Origin: Nitrincola sp. | Lineage (GTDB): Bacteria > Pseudomonadota > Gammaproteobacteria > Pseudomonadales > Balneatricaceae | Length of the DNA stretch: 64,000 bases | NCBI GenBank assembly: GCA_021208565.1 | Contig: JAJOJN010000062.1 | Coordinates: forward strand, 1 to 64,000 | Direction of reading: 5' to 3' | In this document: positions 38,074-49,339 of the stretch, in pieces | Layout: each line of letters begins with the position of its first letter | Position numbering within the stretch: position 1 is the stretch's first letter | Program-made: the position numbers and the translations under genes | Notes under the pieces: model-generated | Database searches by the model: none | The model's input: only the letters and a program-made list of their open reading frames with translations | Told to the model about the DNA's origin: nothing

Positions 38074-41000
38074 GTGAGTAAATCCGCAACCTTCAACTCG
38101 CTTGAAAAGACGCTGAACCAGCGCATTATGATTCTGGATGGTGGTATGGGCACCATGATCCAAAACCGTAAACTTGAAGAAGCTGACTACCGAGGTAGTC
38201 GTTTTGCTGATTGGCATGTCGATGTTAAAGGCAACAATGATTTATTAGTGCTAACGCAACCGGATCTGATTCGAGATATTCACTTGGAATATCTGCGCGC
38301 TGGTGCTGACATCATCGAAACCAACACCTTTAACGCCACGGTAATTGCCATGGCTGACTATGAGATGGAAAGTCTCAGTCGTGAAATCAACGTGGCAGCG
38401 GCACGCTTAGCAAGAGAAGCCTGTGATTTGGTGAGTGTTGAAACACCGGATCGCCCTCGTTATGTAGCGGGTGTATTAGGCCCGACCAACCGGACTGCCT
38501 CTATCTCTCCTGACGTTAATGATCCCGGTTATCGCAATGTGTCATTCGATGAGTTGGTGGAAGCCTATACCGAATCCATTGACGGATTATTAGAAGGTGG
38601 TTCGGATCTGATTTTGATCGAAACCATCTTTGATACTCTAAATGCTAAAGCAGCTATCTATGCTGTTGAGCAGTATTTTGATGATCACCAAATCCGTATT
38701 CCGGTGATGATCTCTGGCACCATTACCGATGCCTCGGGACGTACCTTATCGGGACAAACCACTGAAGCCTTCTGGAACTCCGTCAATCACGCTCGCCCTA
38801 TTAGTATCGGCTTGAACTGTGCCTTGGGTCCCAAAGAGCTGCGTCAATATGTCGAAGAGTTGTCACGTATTGCCAATACCTATGTGTCGGTTCACCCTAA
38901 CGCTGGTTTACCGAATGCCTTTGGTGAATATGATGAAACCCCTGAGCAGATGGCGGTGGAGATTCATGAATGGGCGGAATCAGGTTTTGTTAATATTGTT
39001 GGTGGCTGCTGTGGTACGACGCCAGATCATATCCGCGTGATCCGTGAAGCCATTGAAAACTGCCCTCCTCGTCAAATCCCGGATATTGCGGTTGAGTGTC
39101 GACTGGCGGGTCTCGAACCTTTGAATATTGGTGCGGATACCCTGTTTGTGAACGTGGGTGAACGGACCAACGTTACCGGTTCAGCTCGCTTTCGCCGACT
39201 CATCAAAGAAGGTGACTATGAAACCGCGCTTGATGTCGCTCGTCAGCAGGTTGAGTCGGGTGCCCAGATTATCGATATCAATATGGACGAAGGGATGCTG
39301 GATGCTGAAGCGGCGATGATACGCTTCTTGAATCTAATTGCCTCAGAACCCGATATCTCTCGAGTACCCATCATGCTCGACTCTTCCAAGTGGGAGATTC
39401 TGGAGCAAGGCTTAAAGCGTATTCAAGGTAAAGGCATAGTTAACTCCATCAGCTTGAAGGAAGGTGAAGAAAACTTCATCGAGCAAGCGCGTAAGATTCG
39501 TCGTTATGGTGCGGCTGTCGTGGTGATGGCCTTCGATGAAACCGGACAAGCCGATACCTATCAGCGCAAAATAGAGATTTGTGAGCGCTCCTACAAAGTC
39601 TTGACTGAAAAAGTCGGCTTCCCGCCCGAAGATATTATTTTTGACCCTAATATCTTTGCGATTGCCACCGGAATTGAAGAGCATGACAACTATGCTGTGG
39701 ACTTTATTCAAGCCACGCATTGGATCAAAAAGCATCTGCCCTACGCCATGGTTTCGGGGGGTGTGTCTAACGTGTCCTTCTCTTTCCGTGGTAACGATAA
39801 AGTGCGTGAAGCGATTCACTGTGTGTTCCTCTATCACGCCATTCGCAATGGCATGGACATGGGCATCGTCAACGCTGGTCAATTAGCGATCTATGACGAC
39901 CTACCGGCTGACCTGAAAGAGCATGTAGAAGATATCGTCTTGAACCGCCGCAGCGATGCCACTGAGCGTATGCTGGAACTGGCGGAAAAGTACCGTGGGG
40001 GTGCAAGCGAAACTTCGAGTACGCAAGATCTATCATGGCGCGAACAGAATGTCGAAAAACGTCTTGAGCACGCCTTAGTTAAAGGCATCACTGACTATAT
40101 CGACGAGGATGTCGAGGAGTGTCGTCAAAAGTTCGATCGTCCTATTCAAGTGATTGAAGGGCCGTTAATGGATGGCATGGGTGTCGTCGGTGATCTGTTT
40201 GGTGCCGGTAAGATGTTCTTACCACAGGTGGTGAAATCCGCTCGCGTGATGAAAAAAGCGGTGGCTTACTTAATGCCCTACATTGAGGCTGCTAAAGCCG
40301 ATAATGCCAGTAGTTCTGCTGGCAAAGTGATCATGGCCACCGTAAAGGGTGACGTGCATGACATCGGCAAGAATATCGTGGGTGTGGTACTGCAGTGTAA
40401 CAACTTTGAAGTGATCGATCTGGGTGTGATGGTGCCGAGTGAAACCATCCTGAAAACCGCCCGCGAACATAATGCCGACATCATTGGTCTATCCGGTTTG
40501 ATTACACCGTCATTGGATGAGATGGTTCACGTCGCCAAAGAGATGCAACGCCAAGGCTTCCAGATACCGCTGATGATCGGTGGTGCGACCACATCGAAAG
40601 CGCATACTGCGGTGAAGATTGAACCTCACTACAAGAACAATCAGGTGGTGCATGTCACCAATGCTTCTCGTTCAGTAGGCGTGGCTTCCTCCCTGCTATC
40701 TAAGGAAAGAAAAGATCAATTTATCAAAGAGATAAAAGAAGAATATCAAGCAGTGCGTGAGCGTCACGCCGAGCGGCAACAAGACTCTCGCCGAGTCACG
40801 TTAGAGGCCGCCAGAGCCAATCACTACCCTATTGATTGGGACGCCTATACTCCGCCACAACCTCTTAAACCCGGTATTCATGTGTTTAAGGATTATGACC
40901 TCAATCAGATTCGAGACTTTATTGATTGGACACCCTTCTTCCAATCCTGGGAGCTGGCGGGTCGTTATCCCAGAATTTTGACTGACGAAGTCGTTGGTGA

Positions 41001-41785
41001 AGAAGCAACCAAGTTGTTTGCAGATGCTCAAGCGATGCTGGATGATCTGATCAACAACAAACGGATTCAAGCCCATGCCGTGATCGGTCTCTTCCCTGCC
41101 AATCAGGTAGGACATGACGATATCGAGCTTTATACCGGCGTTGATCGTGAGCAAACCTTGATGCGTGTGCATCAGTTGCGCCAACAGGTACAAAAAAATC
41201 GAAGGTAAAGCGAACATGTGTCTGGCTGACTTTGTGGCGCCGAAAGCCAGTGGTCAGCCCGATTGGATCGGTGGCTTTGCAGTCAGTACCGGTTTTGGTG
41301 TCGATGAATTAGTGGCAGACTATGAATCGCGTCAGGATATCTACAACAGCATTATGGTGAAAGCGGTTGCTGATCGTCTTGCAGAAGCTTTTGCTGAGCA
41401 CCTGCACTCCCGTGTCAGACGTGAGTTTTGGGGTTATGCTCAGGATGAGTCTCTGGATAACGAAGCACTGATTAAAGAGCAGTATCAAGGCATTCGACCG
41501 GCACCAGGCTACCCAGCCTGCCCTGAACACACGGAGAAAGGTCTTCTGTGGCAACTGCTCAGTGTCGAAGAAAACACCGGCATTACCCTCACGGATAGCT
41601 ACGCCATGCTACCCACGGCAGCGGTCAGTGGCTGGTACTTTAGCCACCCAGAATCGCAATATTTTGGTATTGGTAAACTGAGTGAAGATCAGGTCGAAAG
41701 CTATGCGCACCGTAAAGGCTGGAGCATGGCTGAAGCGGAACGCTGGTTGTCCCCTAACTTGGGATATGAGCCTGAACAAAACTGA
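38074..41785 (+). CDS. metH: Cobalamin-dependent methionine synthase, one frameshift
   Basis: A cytoplasmic B12 enzyme of about 1,237 residues that transfers methyl from methyltetrahydrofolate to homocysteine. The homocysteine domain (1-330) has zinc ligands in GLNCALG and [12 protein letters not shown]. The folate domain (about 350-620) has [11 protein letters not shown]. The B12 cap and B12-binding domain (about 650-880) has the ligand motif DVHDIG near residue 759. The AdoMet reactivation domain (about 900-1237) includes [11 protein letters not shown] seven-A run near 41192-41198 should be six, joining VQK to [12 protein letters not shown]. The start is GTG at 38074 ([12 protein letters not shown]). 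The gene is a typical MetH in all else. Confidence 0.95.
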
Positions 41786-41807
41786 TTGATAGAAAGAGAT
41801 CACTGAC

Positions 41808-42444
41808 GTGGAACATCAATTTTGGAAAGATCGATGGGAGCTTAATCAAATCGGCTTCCATCAAGAAGAGATCAACGAATATTTAAGCAGTCATTGGCAA
41901 GCACTGGGAATCCGTGATGGTGCTCCTGTGTTTGTTCCTTTGTGTGGTAAAAGCTTGGATATGCTGTGGCTTCGCGAACAGGGCCATGCCGTGCTGGGTA
42001 TTGAACTGAGTGAAATGGCGTTAGCGCAGTTTTTTACCGAAAACCAACTCCCCTATACCCGTGAAGAACGTGGTCACTTTATTGAGTTTACCAGCGAGCA
42101 GATACGTTTATTAGCCGGTGACTTTTTCAGTCTAACCCCTGAAGATATCGCACCGATTGAAGCGGTGTATGACAGAGCATCTTTGATTGCCTTACCACCG
42201 GAAATGCGACGTGGATTATGCCAAACATATGGCAACACTCTTACCCGCTGACGCCCATATCTTACTCATTTCACTTGAGTATGACGATGGTATGCTGAAA
42301 GGCCCACCTTTTTGTGTTCGAGAAGAGGAAGTTCAGCAACTCTTTTCACCCTGGTTTGACGTTAAGGTTCAAGGACGTTTTGACGGTGTGTGGGCAAAGA
42401 AAAAGCCTGCAACGGAAGTGGTGTATACCTTAACCAAACGCTAG
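41808..42444 (+). CDS. tpm: Thiopurine S-methyltransferase, frameshifted
   Basis: A SAM-dependent methyltransferase of about 211 residues. It starts MEHQFWKDRWELNQIGFHQ, has VFVPLCGKSLDMLWL as the SAM site, the acidic residue in GIELSEMA, and the region IEAVYDRASLIALPPEMR. The bacterial members methylate thiopurines and selenium or tellurium compounds. The frame breaks near 42212. Removing one G (CGTGGATT to CGTGATT) joins PPEMRR to DYAKHMATLLPADAHIL. The GTG start is at 41808. It follows metH by 22 bases; both are methyl-transfer genes but the link may be positional. Confidence 0.9.
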
Positions 42445-42463
42445 CGTTTGCGCGGATAAAAAA

Positions 42464-42498
42464 GGGTCCATCATTCACTTCGGTGAGATGATGGACCC
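42464..42498 (-). terminator. Terminator with TTCG loop, for the EF-hand-like gene
   Basis: GGGTCCATCAT pairs with ATGATGGACCC, extended by TCAC-TTCG-GTGA. On the minus strand CCC is followed by six T. It lies 12 bases past the stop of the minus-strand gene and also separates it from tpm. Confidence 0.88.
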
Positions 42499-42510
42499 GA
42501 TCAATAAGGT

Positions 42511-44751
42511 TTATTCTTCGTTCAGTTTCTCGACAGTCGGCTCAACTACTTCCACCTCTTCCACTTCAGTGTGACCGATCAATCCATCAAACCAGCCTAG
42601 CTGGTGTCCACCGGCCACTATAGCGGCTACTAACAGACAAATTATTAGTATTGATTTCCAGGGAGATTTTTTATCTGCATAGGGATCATAGTGGGTGCGT
42701 TTAGCGCCTTTCGGTAAAGCGGCTACACCCGTTAATGAGCCACCAAATGGAATATTGATTCTCGCTCTGGTATTGACCGCCCAACCGTTCGCATCTAGGA
42801 GCGGTCCTAGGTTACGCTGACGAAGCTTTAACGAAGCCATTAGCATTGAGGGGCCTGAAATCAGCAGCATAGCGATGATAAACACAAGCGGTATTTGCCA
42901 CAAAGGAAGTTGCACTATCGAAGAAACGATTGCCGCCAATGCCGTGCCTAAGGCACCAAACGCTAACCCTACTGCTGCAAAAATACCGGCAAATTTGGCA
43001 ATATCAAACGCTTGAGCGGTTGGTGGTTTGGCGTCAGCGACACTCGCCGCCGACCTGTCCTCAAAGGCTTTGTCTTTAGCGGCCGCAAACTTCTGGATCT
43101 GATCATTGATCATACGCGCAATGCGCTTATAGGGTGTCCAAAAGGCTTGTCTTACGCTGATAGGGTTTTCGATCACCTTAACAACGGTTGCATGCCAGTC
43201 CTTACCCTCACGATCATAGAAAATTCCATTACGCCCAACGACCATCATGTCATCAACATCGCCACCTGTCATGGCGGCAACAATGGTCATTGGATCTGAA
43301 CCCAAACGGGTACATTGGCAGTAGATTAAGTAGGCACCGCTTAAGTTAGCCTGTTGCGAGTGTTTATCTAAATCGTTTACTCGTAAACAAAGCTCGCAAC
43401 TGCGTTGATCAAGGTAAAGTGTCCCAGCTTGGAAAATAGCCTTGCGCTCTGCGCCATAAAAATCAGCTAAGTTGACATAGTTTCTGAGTAGCGTAACTAA
43501 GTCTCGATTAAAGCGAATGAGCTTTTCCAAACTCAGTATTAAATCGGCGGCGGTATCAGCATTCAAATCACGCTCAATTAAGTCGGCTAAGGCGTCATAG
43601 ACTTTTTCATCGGTTAACTCTTTGAGGTCTTGATTATCAATCGAAGCTAAAGGGTTTACGGGTTTATTCTGCATCCATTGACGATAAGCTTTAAAACGAG
43701 CAGACAGATCTGCCCAAGCTTGCTGGGATAACTCATCACCTTCGCCCAAAATAGGCAACACAACATCCTGCTTAAACTGCTGAATGAGTGCTGACCAGGC
43801 TGGATTAACGCCATGACTTAAAGGCAAGTTTTTTTCCCGCTGCGACGATGGCGATAGGTAAGGCTGCAATCCCTTCTGATCCTGAGTCTAGCGATTGTTG
43901 TGATAAAGCTAAATAAAGCTCGTCAGCAGGATTGAGTGACAGAGCCGACTTTTCATCAAATACCGCAAGCTGACAGCGGGTAAAAAAGTCATCTACTTTC
44001 GCTTGAATTTGTTCAAACAAAGCTGCCGCCGCCGCTGTATTTTCATTCAAGGGTAATATTTCTTGTGGTGACAGTTCAGCCTCTGCCAGCCAGCTTGATA
44101 AAGTCTTTGCGTCCTCGAAGAATTGATCCAGTTTCTCTTTATTGATGCCGGGTTCACCACTACGATCTTGTTCAGCGCCATAACACTCAATAATCAAATT
44201 GATCGCTTTGACGAGTGTCTCATCCCCCGTAATTTGTTGGGCGATAACGCCATCACCATTAAAATGATCTGGAGTGAAAAGCTTAGTGGTATCAGAAACC
44301 TCGTCAAGACAGATGCACTCAACATCCTGTTTGCCGAGATAATCCAGCACTTGTTTTGCAGTGCTTAATAGTTTTGCCCTTCCTCATCCATTTCGTTGAT
44401 AGCGGCTAAGGGAAGTGATGATTGACCATCAAAGAGAATACTGGGGTTTTTGAGCACCTTTAACACCCAGTTGACGGCCTGAATGATTTCAGGTGCACGA
44501 ATACGACCATCACCATCTTGATCTAAAAGTGCTAAGGTGCGAGGGTCAAATTCAAGACCTTGTGTGGGACAAGCTAAAACGGACCAGAGCTTTTGATCAA
44601 GCTGTGCTAAATGCAATAAATCTTCAGGCGTATCGATCTGAACCTGATCAAATCCACCCGAACGAAAAAATTTCCATGAGTAGGCGTTTTTTGTGATAAC
44701 CCCATCGTGCAATTCCTTTATTAACAGTAGTAATGAGCGCTGGTTTTCCAT
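42511..44751 (-). CDS. Large EF-hand-like membrane protein of unknown function, frameshifted
   Basis: I do not recognise the family. The repaired protein has about 746 residues. Near residue 70 it carries a canonical EF-hand loop, LDQDGDGRIRAPE. Long helical, acidic regions follow (AEAELSPQEILPLNENTAAAAALFEQ). The segment LDQRSCELCLRVNDLD has a CxxC, and a Gly/Asp-rich MTGGDVDDMMVVGRNGIFYDREG follows. Late in the protein are hydrophobic helices (AVGLAFGALGTALAAIV, LVFIIAMLLISGPSMLM, ILIICLLVAAIVAGG) and a Glu/Val-rich tail. Two shifts occur: four A for five near 44368 (QKLLSTAKQVL), and seven A for six near 43830 (GKNLPLSHG). It is probably an inner-membrane protein with a large soluble N-terminal part. 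Confidence 0.7.
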
Positions 44752-44817
44752 TCATTTTTCGAGATAAAACGCATTCCTCAGATAATACGCTTTAATAAAA
44801 CTCGAATGAACCAGAAT

Positions 44818-45669
44818 TTATTCTGGCTTGGCCTGACCTCTCAGCATAATTAAGGCCGCAAAACATACAATCATAATGCCCAGTAAAGTGAAGATATTGA
44901 CGGTTTCGTTCCAAATCAACCACCCCATTAAGGTAGCAAAAATAACAGATGCATAGGTGAAAGGACCTAACTGCCCCGCAGGTGCCATGCCATAGGCACG
45001 GGTTAACAACAATTGCGCCATGGTTGATGTGGCAGCCAAACCAAACAACCAAATAAATTGTGTTAGTGTTGGCATGACCCAGTTCATAGAGGCAGGGATA
45101 GCCGCCAAAAGCGAGCCAAAAAAGGCAAAGTAAAACACGATTTTATTAGGCGACTCACTGCCACGCATTGAACGAATAGTTACCTTCGCTAATGCACCCA
45201 ACATTGCGCCAACCAAACCTACCAATACGGCGATATGAAGAACGCCATCGTCAGGTTGTAAGATAAACGCCACTCCCGTAAAACCAACCAGAATGGCCAC
45301 TTTTACGCGCGTTGAAATGGGTTCTTTTAACCACCAGAGTGCGATCAGAGGTAAGAAGAAAGGTGCCGTTTGTTTTAGCATGGCAGCTTGGCCTAATGGC
45401 AAATGTGCCCAAGAATAAAACAAGCAACTCATAGCGGTGACACCGATCAGCGCTCTCAAAAAATGCAAATGCACTCGTCGCGTCGGAATTTCTTTAGTGC
45501 CTTGTCTTAGAATCCAAGGCATCAGCCAAACCAAGCTTAACAGGTTTCGCATCAACACAATCACTTCAATCGGCAGATCATTACTGACCTGCCGAATAAT
45601 CATGCCGCTGCCTACCAGAAACATTTCTGATAAAACGATCAGCAGTGCACCCAGTGTAAGAGGACTCAA
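44818..45669 (-). CDS. EamA/DMT-family exporter
   Basis: An inner-membrane protein of 283 residues with about ten hydrophobic helices forming two EamA repeats (first ending near residue 140, second from about 150). Recognisable pieces are VSNDLPIEVIVLMRNLLSL, PLGQAAMLKQTAPFFLPLIALWWLKEP, and the second-repeat YASVIFATLMGWLIWNE. Substrates of this superfamily vary (amino acids, nucleotides, metabolites) and none can be inferred here. The TTG start at 45669 overlaps the M16 peptidase stop (TTGA), so the two are co-translated. Confidence 0.87.
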   Translation of the reverse strand: MSPLTLGALLIVLSEMFLVGSGMIIRQVSNDLPIEVIVLMRNLLSLVWLMPWILRQGTKEIPTRRVHLHFLRALIGVTAMSCLFYSWAHLPLGQAAMLKQTAPFFLPLIALWWLKEPISTRVKVAILVGFTGVAFILQPDDGVLHIAVLVGLVGAMLGALAKVTIRSMRGSESPNKIVFYFAFFGSLLAAIPASMNWVMPTLTQFIWLFGLAATSTMAQLLLTRAYGMAPAGQLGPFTYASVIFATLMGWLIWNETVNIFTLLGIMIVCFAALIMLRGQAKPE

Positions 45670-48598
45670 ATTTCTATCCGCTGATAACTCTCGGGTAAAC
45701 TGGCTGAAAGCTTAGCGTTTGACACGATAGCTACACTCTGGCGCTCTGGATTAAGCCAAGTATTCGCAACACGCTGCAGGTCTTCACCGGTGACCTGAAG
45801 AATACGTGCTCGGAAATCACGTCGCATCTCCTGTGTGCGTCCAAAGAGTTCAGCGTGAAAATCTTTCTTCGCCTCTCCTGCCGGTGAAGCAGGTTTGTCG
45901 ATCGAACTGACTACCCCTAAAATCGCTTCCTCTACTTTTTTGGGATCAGGAGTCGAATTAACCAACCACTCTTTTGCAGCCAGAAAATCCGCTAAGGTTC
46001 CTTCAATACGCGGATCGCGATAGGAATAAAAACGGAACACGGCATCACCATTATCCTGTGCAGCACCGCCACCATAGGCACCGCCTTGTTCACGAATAGA
46101 GCGATGCAGATAACCATTGCGTAGATAGTCGCCTAACACAGTTAAAGCAGCCGCATCGGGATGCTGACTGGTGACCGTTGGAAATGCCATGGCACAGAAG
46201 TTAACTTGCGTATCTGTCAGCCAAATCTGCTTAACTGCACTGTGTGTATGGGGTAACGCAAATGAATTGAATGCTTGATCAACGCTAGCCAAGGTTAAAA
46301 GCTGTTGCTGATAGCTTTGCTCCAAAACCGCCTGATGCTCCGCTTCACCGACAAGCAATAAACGACGAGGAGATGTTTGAATGCGTTTATGCAAAGCGGC
46401 CATGGCGTCTGCTAGATTTTGTATAGCCGAGGGTTCATCTAACGTTTTATCCAGAGCTTTCAGGCGTCGAATGCCTTCAAGGCCGGTGGTAAGGTGAGCT
46501 AGTTTTGCGGCAGGGCTATAATCTGCGGATGCAGCCTGCATCGCCAGTGCATGTCCTCTCCCTGTAATGCTGTTAACGCGACGAGATCGCATTTGTGCAA
46601 CAATTTCCCGAATACGCTTTAGTTCATCGAAGCGAGCGTCCTTTAGTGTTTCAGCCATTAAACTCGCTAAGCGCTCTTGATTGACGGCTAGCGCCTTGCC
46701 TGACAGCACCAAGAAACCTGATACCTGCTGTGCATCATCTGGAGCGCCTCTTACCGAAGCACTTGCCGTAAAGCTACCTGTGATTTCACTTTGATAAGCT
46801 TGATTCTGTCGATAATCTCTTTCGCCACAGCCCAACTCAGTTAAGCAATGGCTATACAGCGGTAAAAGCTGTTGTTCAGCATCCGACAGCAGCGGTAAAT
46901 CAATAATCATTTGTTGATAAGACAAACCATTGGTTCCAGCAGCGTACCATCGAGACCCATGACCCAATCCTGCGAGGTTAATCGGAGTTGGGAATTTAAT
47001 TGATGTGGGTACATCCTGTAAGGTGACACAGGTAAAACACTGTCATCATCCACTTGGGTTTGACGCATCTCTAGTGCTTTAGTGCGTTCGATGATCTGCT
47101 TGGCTTCTGCTTCAGATAAACGCGATTTAATCGCAGCTAAGCGCTGTTTTTCTGCAGCTTCACGTCGGGCGCTCAGATCAGCATCCGGTCTAAGCGTTAC
47201 TCGAACACGGTGAGGATTGTCTAAAAGCCAGCGTTGAACTAACGATGGAATAAATTGTGGTGATTTGATTTTTTCACGTAAGGACTCAAGTGCAGGATCA
47301 ATATTCAGAGCACTCAAAGGATCACCCCGATGAATACCCGCGGAAAGTCCTGCTAACATGAGTTGCAGACCAAAGGGCATACCATCACCCGTAATTTCAC
47401 GCTGAGACAATTCGAGTTGATGCAACTGCGCTTCAACCATGGATTGATCGACACCTTTTTCAACGATCTCTGTTAAGGTATCGAGAACCAGTTTCTCGAA
47501 GGCCTGCGCATGCTCTGGCTCGCTTCCTTCGATACCACATACAAAACTCATTTCTCGGTTAGAGTCCTCTAAACCACACATGGGAGATGGCGAGGAACCG
47601 AGTTCAGAGGATTCAAGAGCGGCACGAAGGGGCGAGCTAGAGTTATCCAGTAGCACTTGAGATAACAGATGCGCTTCCATTAAGGCTTCAGTATCAATTG
47701 ATCGAGGTAACAACCAGCCCATCACATGATGTGTCTGCTTTTCGGTAGAGGGTTGATCACAGGCATAACCCTCCTCTACTCGAAGCGGTGAAAAGTAACG
47801 TTTTTCATCTTCGACTTGCAGTGTTAACTCGCTACGCTCAAAGCGAGACAAGGCTTGTTGATCAACTCGTGCTTGAATATCAGCAACGGGCAAATTACCA
47901 AAGGTCATTATCACGGCATTACTCGGGTGATAATGGCTGCGATAAAAGTTCAGCAAAGCATCGTAGGTTAAATCTGGAATACAGGAAGGCTCTCCACCCG
48001 AATTATGATGATAGGTGGTTTGCGGGAACAGGTAACGCGTTAGGGTTTGCCAGAGTGTCGATGTTGGAGAGCTCATGGCGCCCTTCATCTCGTTATATAC
48101 GACACCTTTATAAACCAAATCGGACTCGGAGTTTTCGGGATCTTCAAACTCAACACGATGCCCTTCCTGAGCAAAGTCTAAAGGATCTAAACGCGAGAAA
48201 AACACTGCATCTAGGTAAACATCCAATAAATTGTAAAAGTCTTTAGTGTTTTGACTGGCAAAGGGATAAGCCGTCCAATCACTACTGGTAAAAGCATTCA
48301 TAAAGGTATTGAGTGAACGTCGCGTCATCATGAAAAAAGGATCACGCACGGGAAAACGCTCACTGCCGCATAACACCGTATGCTCAAGAATATGTGCTAC
48401 ACCGGTAGAGTCCTCTGGCATGGTTCGCACAGCAACAAGAAAAACATTTTCATCGTTATCCGCTTGGATATGGTAATGCTTTGCACCTGTTTGACGATGC
48501 TCGAACTCCAACACATCAATAGCAAGTGACTCAATCCATTGTTTGCGCAGAAATATAAAACTGGAATGAGGGTCAGAGTAATAATTCGCTTCGGTCAT
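45666..48598 (-). CDS. M16C-family zinc metallopeptidase (presequence protease-like), frameshifted
   Basis: A large peptidase of about 977 residues with two M16 halves that close over peptide substrates. The inverted zinc motif HILEHTVLCGS lies near residue 70, with the distal Glu in YNEMKGAMSSP. QEGHRVEFEDPENS and GEPSCIPDLTYDALLNFY follow the PreP/M16C pattern, and an EQGGAYGGGA motif is in the second half. A base is missing near 46960 in GTACGCTGCTGG, which joins GLDGTL to AGTNGLSYQQM. The start at 48598 (MTEANYYSD) has AGGA upstream. No signal peptide is seen. It precedes the EamA exporter in an operon. Confidence 0.88.
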
Positions 48599-48784
48599 AA
48601 AAAATAAGTCCTGCTCTTGAAACATGACGCTGATCAATTTTTGAACAGCCAGCTTGTGCTATAATGATGTGTTGATTGTACCTGTTCATCAGGTGAATTG
48701 CTCTGATCTAGGAGACAATCAATACTGACAGTTTGATACTTAATTCTGGTGTCGAGATTGAGGTATCAAGATGCTTTTCAGCCA

Positions 48785-48840
48785 TTGACACAGAACAGAG
48801 TCCTGACTACATTAGGCACTTTGTTGCAACGCACAATAAT
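48785..48840 (+). promoter_or_regulatory. Promoter of the first phasin gene with operator-like motif
   Basis: TTGACA (48785-48790), a 17-base spacer and TACATT (48808-48813) form a good sigma-70 promoter. Start of transcription would be near 48820. Immediately downstream, TTGCAACGCACAATAAT (48824-48840) resembles the motif at the second phasin, a place where a repressor would block it. A further extended -10 (TGCTATAAT, 48657-48665) lies about 210 bases before the gene. Confidence 0.6.
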
Positions 48841-48870
48841 ACAGTTATTTTAAACTTCGAGGTGTTCCCA

Positions 48871-49233
48871 ATGTACGATCAGATCAAAAATACTATGAAG
48901 CCTGTTATGGATATGGCTGAAATCAACAAGAAAACTGCTGAAAAACTGATTAGCCTTCAGTCGCAATATGTCAGTGACTTTGTGAACTCAAGTTTAGCTC
49001 AAATGAAAGCCTTAACTGAAGTTAAAGATCCTAAAACTGCTATTGAAGCACAAATTCGTTACATGAAAGAGATCGAAGCGAAAGCCACCGATATCGCACA
49101 ACAAGAGATCTCTGCACTCAGCGAAGCTAAAGCACAACTCACCCTACTGATGGAAAAAACACTTGAAGAGATGGGTGACAGTGACTACTTGGCTGAAGTA
49201 CAAAAAATGATGAAAAACTTCACTAAGAAGTGA
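48871..49233 (+). CDS. Phasin (polyhydroxyalkanoate granule-associated protein)
   Basis: A 120-residue helical protein coating polyhydroxyalkanoate granules, in the Phasin_2 type. It is almost wholly amphipathic helix: MYDQIKNTMKPVMDMAEINK, KTAEKLISLQSQYVSDFVNSS, LAQMKALTEVKDPKTAIEAQ, ending KMMKNFTKK. The segment from AEINKKTAEKL to DPKTAIEAQ is nearly repeated in the next gene, so the two arose by duplication. The frame is open from 48733, but ATG 48871 has a GAGGTG ribosome site and matches the paralogue. The synthase, ketothiolase and reductase genes of polymer synthesis are not in this window. Confidence 0.85.
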   Translation: MYDQIKNTMKPVMDMAEINKKTAEKLISLQSQYVSDFVNSSLAQMKALTEVKDPKTAIEAQIRYMKEIEAKATDIAQQEISALSEAKAQLTLLMEKTLEEMGDSDYLAEVQKMMKNFTKK

Positions 49234-49241
49234 TGATCTCA

Positions 49242-49313
49242 TTGTGCAGTGCAAAAATAATTTGACACATCCTTCCTATTTCTGTAGAAAGGTCTTTATG
49301 CTGCACTGCACAA
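49242..49313 (+). promoter_or_regulatory. Operator pair and promoter ahead of the second phasin
   Basis: TTGTGCAGTGCA (49242-49253) and TGCACTGCACAA (49302-49313) are perfect 12-base inverted repeats 48 bases apart. Between them sits TTGACA (49262-49267), a 17-base spacer and a weak -10 TAGAAA (49285-49290). The downstream copy continues as ATAAT, like the motif at the first phasin. TGC/GCA-rich sites of this kind are bound by PhaR repressors in other proteobacteria. No phaR gene is in the window. Confidence 0.65.
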
Positions 49314-49339
49314 ATAATGGATAGTTTGAGGATCACACC

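Noticed and set aside
39412-39882. Antisense ORFs inside metH (also 40270-40484 and 40801-41217)
   Set aside because: They are shadows of a strongly conserved coding frame with no ribosome sites or family resemblance.
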